Of a DNA stretch of 64,000 nucleotides, positions 59,419-64,000 are shown in pieces (the stretch's first letter is position 1; each line of letters begins with the position of its first letter). A program made the translations under genes and the position numbers. Below the pieces are notes generated by a model. That model was given only the letters and a program-made list of their open reading frames with translations. It was not told where the DNA came from and did not search any database. Source of the DNA: Brettanomyces bruxellensis (Eukaryota > Ascomycota > Pichiomycetes > Pichiales > Pichiaceae); NCBI RefSeq assembly GCF_011074885.1, contig NC_054687.1, positions 682,001-746,000 on the forward strand, read 5' to 3'.

Positions 59419-62400
59419 TTAATTCTTAGATCTCTCTGCTAGTCTTTGTTTCCTGGCCATTTCAACAAGAGGAGATAACGAAGAATTAGGTTCAGCCTTT
59501 GAAATAAATGGGGTAGCCAAAAGTGAAACAGCATCATAACGCTTTTCTGGATCTACTTCCAAACAGTGGTCAAGGAAACTATGCAGCTCCACGGATAATG
59601 CCTCTGGATCCTTCAGTTTTGGTTTTCCATTTGTGGTAATCAAGAAGAGAGCTCTCAACGGCGTCTCATTTAAGTATGGAGGCTCACCTTCTATCATCTC
59701 AATAGTCATAATACCCAGTGACCATATATCAACCTTTGGACCATAGCTTTTCTTTGTCACAACCTCAGGTGCCATCCAATAAGGTGTACCGACCAAAGTA
59801 TTCCTTTTAGCGGAGTAATCCTTGATCTGTGCGCAGAATCCAAAGTCCGTCAATTTGATGTCCCCCTTCAATGAAAGAAGGATGTTGTCAGATTTGATAT
59901 CTCTGTGAATAATGCCTTTTGAATGTAGGAACTTTAAGCCAAGAAGTGTCTCCTTGCAAACGCGAGCCATCTGTCCTTCTGTCATAATGTTGTGGGTCAC
60001 TATATCTGTTAGTGAACCACCCTCCATGTACTCCATCACAACCCAAAGGTCCTTCTTTAATAGATACGCCTCAATAAAGTTCACGATGTTCGGATGCTTC
60101 GATCCTTTCATCACAAGAATTTCATTAATAATCAATTCCTTCTTTGGCTGCTTTTCCAGTTCCATCTCCTTGATCGCAACAATGTCTCCTGTTCCAACCT
60201 CATAAGCTGTGTAAACACCACCGGAGGCACCCTGTCCGACCTTAACCAAGTCCTTATATCTCAAATGTGGATCTGCGCTGGAGCATATCTGTGTCAACTT
60301 CTTCATGTATTTCTTATCTCTTGCTCTTCTTATCTCACGGCGTCTCTCTTGCTCCGACCTTGTCAGTTGTCTTCTCTTTACAGCTTTCTTTGTTGGAATC
60401 TGTGGAATCTTGACATCTGTACCAGCGGTCTTTTCTTTTGTTTCCCCCTTCAATTTTAATTCCTCAACTTTATGGACCGGCTTCTTTGCTGTCTCATGGA
60501 AATCCTCTTTAGGCAAGTCTTTCTTGGAAAAGTCACTGGTCAATTTTGTCTGTTCAGACTCAGTAGGCTGATCTTTCTCATTTTCATCAAGACTTGTATA
60601 TTTTTGTTCCTGAATTTTCTCAGTTACCCCTTTTTCTTCCTTCTCGGAATTCTTCTTTATGCCTTCTAACACTGGAACAGGCGGTAATGGAGCATGTCTA
60701 TGGGGTGACAAGAAGTTCTCGAATTTATCATCCTGTTCGCTGACTTGAGAAGTTGCTAAGGTTTCGGGCTGAGTGAAAACACCAGATTGATCGTTCATTG
60801 GTGACACAGAATGCATTTCAGCTGCATGGCTCATTTGAGGAGATGTAATCTGCTCTGGTCCAGATGGATTTCTCATTCCTTCTGCCATGTGAACAATCTT
60901 AGGCCTTTGCTCACCGTGCGTGGAGTGAAACCGTCTCGATATAGATCCAAACAGACCTTTTTGAGTGTGGCTGCTTCCACGATTCAATAGATTACGAGAG
61001 TTCGAGACTATCCTCTTAGTATTTATAGCCTTCGGTGGAGGTGGTGGTGCATGCCTTCTTGGTATAAACTCTTCATCCTTCAAGTCTTTCCGCGTCCTTG
61101 GAATCTCAGTTATAATATTTTGCCCAATTACCGGCGAAAAGTGCTCATTACCTGTTTTGTATTCCGAGCTGCTATGTCCGGATCTATTCTCGGAAGAATA
61201 ATTATTGTGGAGCTTGTTACTAGACCGTTGTGTGCCGCTATTTCTAGGGCTGAATGACGATAATGAGCCTGATGAAGTTTTTGTTTCTCTATTGCTGTCG
61301 TTCTCATTTCCACTATTTTCTGAAAATCTTCCAGCCGACACCGCCATATATTTCTGATCTGATTCTCCAAAGTTATCATTATAGAAATTTATTACCTGAT
61401 TCATGGCAACAGGATTTTTCCGTTGCTCTTCGACGGATATTCCTTGTGCAGAAAGAACCCGGGCCCATTCTTCAGGAAGATCTTTGTACGTCTGTGTCTC
61501 GTGGTCAAAGGTAACATGTGTTTTCAAAACAACCCCGATAGGTGCTGAAATGTTTCTTTTCTCCCCTCCTCTTGATTGATTACCTCCAATGGAAAACAAG
61601 TTTTGAATCTGCCCAAACATTTTCTTCCTCCTGTTTGTGTTGCTTCTTGAAAAACTTCCAGTCCTGCTTTTGCTACTTATGCTCGTACTGCTTCGACCAT
61701 TTGAACTCCTGCTTGTGCTTCGACTATTATTTCTCTGGAAGCCGTTTGACGTACTCCTAGCCCTTGCATAAGACCCTTTGCGTAAATCAGGCGTACTTGG
61801 AAGAGAAGTTCCTTTAATATAAGAATGCTTAACCCCAGATTGTTTCTGAGTAGTCCACTGAGGGGAAGGAAGAGTTGCTGGTGTGGCGGTAGTTGGCATT
61901 TGTGTAACTTGGTCACCCGTTGGACTAGAAGAAGACAGTGAAAATGACTTCTTATGTTTAATACCCATACGACCATTTCCCTTGATATAACTCTTCGGAA
62001 CCGAATTATGCACAATTCTAGGAGCTGGACGACTTGGTGGCTCCATTAATTTTGCAACATTACTGACATCTTCCTCTTCCTCCTGTATATCGCTATTATC
62101 CGAATATTCGTCATCATAAGTATCTTCCTCCTTTGTTTCCTCTTCATTGGGCTCAGAATAACTATCATATTCATCAATAATATCAGCAACCATTCCTTCT
62201 TGAGCTGAGCTATTGGACGTTAACGATGAGTTCTGACTCTTAAAAGAAGATGATTTAACACTCCGAATTCTCGAGGACGGAATCTTAGTAACTCTCAATG
62301 GCATCTCAGGGCTTCCATGATATAATTCACCATCATCCGAGCTTTGATTACTCTCTCCAGAATTTGATTCTCTATCCTTCGGCACTGAAATGCGATTTGC

Positions 62401-63999
62401 ATGCCCCAGCTTTGTATCAGCAGCTTCATCGGCATCATTGACACTACTGGCCTCCAGGTCATCAGAATTCGACATTTTAATTTCAGCGTTCTTGCCTGGA
62501 AGTAATTCTGCATTATCTGGATTCAAAACACTCGAGCTGCTATAGTTCTTCTCTAAATCTCTCATAATCTCGCCAGTTTGTGCCACTCTCTTCGCATGCA
62601 TATCGATCGTTTCTGTACTAATAGAATTATTGCCGGATCCCTGTTGAGCAGACAAGTTCTGAACGGGTGGGCACAGATCAGTTATTTCATTAGTTTCCGG
62701 AGTGTTGCTCTCCACTGTTTTATTGCAAGTGTTTTCATCCTGAGCGCCTTGATCGGATTCGTTTGATTTAGCCTTTGACAATGTATGATCCCCGAAAACT
62801 TGTTTACTAATCTGTTCAGATGAATGATCCTTCTCAGTTTCAAACAATTTCTCCGAGCTCTCATTTGCATCCTTGATTGCGTTTAAATTTGCCGGCTTCT
62901 TCGGACTGAGTGCCGGTCCACCAATGTTCAAATTTTTCATGCTATCCGATAAAGAAACCTTACCCTCATAATGTCCCTCCTGTGAATATTCCAAGCTCAC
63001 AACCCCAGAACTAAGCCTTTCAGATGAATCTGGCTGTTTTGAAATAGATCCTCTGGATGCCCTTGTTACACTATTTCCATTGATGCTGTGTCCCTTTGAA
63101 AAACTAGATAAGCGCGAAGGTATGTCTTGTGAAGAATATTTTCTATGATGTGATAATATACTACTGACTTTTCTGAGTGTCTTCTTGTACTCCAAATCGT
63201 TGGTCCGCTCTTTTGGATCAAGAGTTTGAAAGTTTTCTTTTTCCCCAATACTCCGGGGTGATAATTGTACAGGCGATGTGTCCTTTGTGGTATCCGCCGA
63301 TTCCAAATCTTTAGCTTGTTCTGCCTCTGGGTTAGCGCTCCTACTTGAGTGAGAGTCTTTCTCGCTGCTATCATCGCTCATGCTATTGCGGTTCCACGAT
63401 TTCGGCGTTTTCAGCAAGGAAAAGTTTTTTTGTAGTTTGGTCACGGATGTTGCACAACTTGCTTCAGAAGCGGAAGCATTAACAGATTCCGGTAATGAAT
63501 CTTGAGAGCAAAGCGGATTGGCAATGGTGCCGTTCGCATGCGGACCCGCCTTCTGTTCGTTGTTATCAAGTTCTGTCTTTTCGCTGCCAGCTTTTGACTT
63601 ATTTCCAGCATTCGTCAACTCTTGGCTACTCAAAGTCTTCGTGCGGTCTTCAGAAGAGGATGATAAAGATGGTGATAAGGAATGTTTCGATGAATTCTGA
63701 CTTTCTTCTGCATCTTCATCAGATGCGGTACCTTCGTTGTTGGGTTCATCAATTTGCAGTGTATTCTTTATAACTATTTCCCGACTGGTATTAATATTCC
63801 TTGTTTCCGGTTTAAGTGATGCCGTGGAATTGGCACGCATAGACACACTATCATGAAATTCCTCGTCCGATACATTCACGGAGCTATTCGCCGTACTATT
63901 CTTCGAGCTTTTAATCGTGGCACCCTTTGATCTACTATCATTCTCTCTTGTGTTTATTTCCCTTATGAGTTGGGAGACCCCACCGGTGATTGTCGACAT
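59419..63999 (-). CDS. STE20: PAK-family kinase Ste20 (start at window edge)
   Basis: 1526 residues from the ATG at 63999, one base from the window end, so an upstream start cannot be excluded. The N-terminal 800 residues are disordered and Ser/Asn/Asp-rich. A CRIB Cdc42-binding motif at about 815-860 reads [16 protein letters not shown] and [10 protein letters not shown]. Proline-rich [11 protein letters not shown] and [11 protein letters not shown] follow and may bind SH3 proteins such as Bem1. The kinase domain from about 1245 has [50 protein letters not shown] and [11 protein letters not shown]. The tail [13 protein letters not shown] matches the G-beta binding site of Ste20. No PH domain is seen, which separates it from Cla4/Skm1. 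Ste20 relays Cdc42 to the mating, filamentation and osmotic MAP kinase pathways. It is much longer than S. cerevisiae Ste20 (939). Confidence 0.92.
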   Translation of the reverse strand: MSTITGGVSQLIREINTRENDSRSKGATIKSSKNSTANSSVNVSDEEFHDSVSMRANSTASLKPETRNINTSREIVIKNTLQIDEPNNEGTASDEDAEESQNSSKHSLSPSLSSSSEDRTKTLSSQELTNAGNKSKAGSEKTELDNNEQKAGPHANGTIANPLCSQDSLPESVNASASEASCATSVTKLQKNFSLLKTPKSWNRNSMSDDSSEKDSHSSRSANPEAEQAKDLESADTTKDTSPVQLSPRSIGEKENFQTLDPKERTNDLEYKKTLRKVSSILSHHRKYSSQDIPSRLSSFSKGHSINGNSVTRASRGSISKQPDSSERLSSGVVSLEYSQEGHYEGKVSLSDSMKNLNIGGPALSPKKPANLNAIKDANESSEKLFETEKDHSSEQISKQVFGDHTLSKAKSNESDQGAQDENTCNKTVESNTPETNEITDLCPPVQNLSAQQGSGNNSISTETIDMHAKRVAQTGEIMRDLEKNYSSSSVLNPDNAELLPGKNAEIKMSNSDDLEASSVNDADEAADTKLGHANRISVPKDRESNSGESNQSSDDGELYHGSPEMPLRVTKIPSSRIRSVKSSSFKSQNSSLTSNSSAQEGMVADIIDEYDSYSEPNEEETKEEDTYDDEYSDNSDIQEEEEDVSNVAKLMEPPSRPAPRIVHNSVPKSYIKGNGRMGIKHKKSFSLSSSSPTGDQVTQMPTTATPATLPSPQWTTQKQSGVKHSYIKGTSLPSTPDLRKGSYARARSTSNGFQRNNSRSTSRSSNGRSSTSISSKSRTGSFSRSNTNRRKKMFGQIQNLFSIGGNQSRGGEKRNISAPIGVVLKTHVTFDHETQTYKDLPEEWARVLSAQGISVEEQRKNPVAMNQVINFYNDNFGESDQKYMAVSAGRFSENSGNENDSNRETKTSSGSLSSFSPRNSGTQRSSNKLHNNYSSENRSGHSSSEYKTGNEHFSPVIGQNIITEIPRTRKDLKDEEFIPRRHAPPPPPKAINTKRIVSNSRNLLNRGSSHTQKGLFGSISRRFHSTHGEQRPKIVHMAEGMRNPSGPEQITSPQMSHAAEMHSVSPMNDQSGVFTQPETLATSQVSEQDDKFENFLSPHRHAPLPPVPVLEGIKKNSEKEEKGVTEKIQEQKYTSLDENEKDQPTESEQTKLTSDFSKKDLPKEDFHETAKKPVHKVEELKLKGETKEKTAGTDVKIPQIPTKKAVKRRQLTRSEQERRREIRRARDKKYMKKLTQICSSADPHLRYKDLVKVGQGASGGVYTAYEVGTGDIVAIKEMELEKQPKKELIINEILVMKGSKHPNIVNFIEAYLLKKDLWVVMEYMEGGSLTDIVTHNIMTEGQMARVCKETLLGLKFLHSKGIIHRDIKSDNILLSLKGDIKLTDFGFCAQIKDYSAKRNTLVGTPYWMAPEVVTKKSYGPKVDIWSLGIMTIEMIEGEPPYLNETPLRALFLITTNGKPKLKDPEALSVELHSFLDHCLEVDPEKRYDAVSLLATPFISKAEPNSSLSPLVEMARKQRLAERSKN

Positions 64000-64000
64000 T

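Noticed and set aside
1..64000. CRISPR arrays, bacterial operons, phage or prokaryotic mobile systems
   Set aside because: The window is plainly yeast nuclear DNA; no direct-repeat/spacer arrays or Shine-Dalgarno-spaced gene runs were seen.

Overview
The window is nuclear DNA from a budding yeast (Saccharomycotina). The genes are mostly uninterrupted and closely spaced. The few introns carry the invariant yeast branch point TACTAAC. The gene set is standard for yeasts: ADP/ATP carrier, RPL16, ACS, SHE3, FLX1, synaptojanin-like phosphatase, TOP2, UFD4, MRT4, MIF2 and STE20. A CTG codon at a conserved leucine of the KIN1-type kinase argues for the standard genetic code rather than the CTG-Ser clade. 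A Pichiaceae/Brettanomyces-like yeast would fit, but the species is an inference. Three ambiguous bases (n) at 17135, 18762 and 19921 show that this is a draft assembly.

Layout, left to right. 1-13 kb: a truncated unknown gene, the ADP/ATP carrier (PET9 type), intron-containing RPL16, an unknown three-exon gene with a CxxC motif, a prenylated ubiquitin-fold protein, and a leucine-rich-repeat protein, with two long gene-free stretches. 13.5-20.4 kb: a complete, apparently young Ty1/copia retrotransposon. Its two 559-bp LTRs look identical, it has a TAAAT target duplication, and gag and pol lie in +1-related frames. It sits about 180 bp upstream of a tRNA-Leu(CAA) gene. 20.7-24.5 kb: a KIN1/KIN2 (PAR-1/MARK) kinase whose reading frame is broken once. 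24.5-28 kb: a gene-poor interval with small repeated inverted-end motifs. 28-40 kb: acetyl-CoA synthetase, SHE3, a formate-tetrahydrofolate ligase without the usual dehydrogenase half, FLX1 and an INP52/INP53-type phosphatase. 40-50 kb: TOP2, divergent from a 746-residue membrane-anchored helical-repeat protein. 50-64 kb: UFD4, MRT4, MIF2 and STE20, the last reaching the window edge.

The genes do not form a functional cluster, as is usual for a yeast chromosome arm. Mitochondrial and acetyl-CoA metabolism (carrier, ACS, FLX1, formate ligase), chromosome segregation (TOP2, MIF2), polarity signalling (STE20, KIN1, SHE3) and protein or lipid turnover (UFD4, INP5x) are interspersed. The least ordinary items are the retrotransposon details (primer site, frameshift site, protease motif), the three-exon unknown gene, the long helical-repeat protein, the single-function formate ligase, the kinase frame break and the dispersed short inverted-end motifs.
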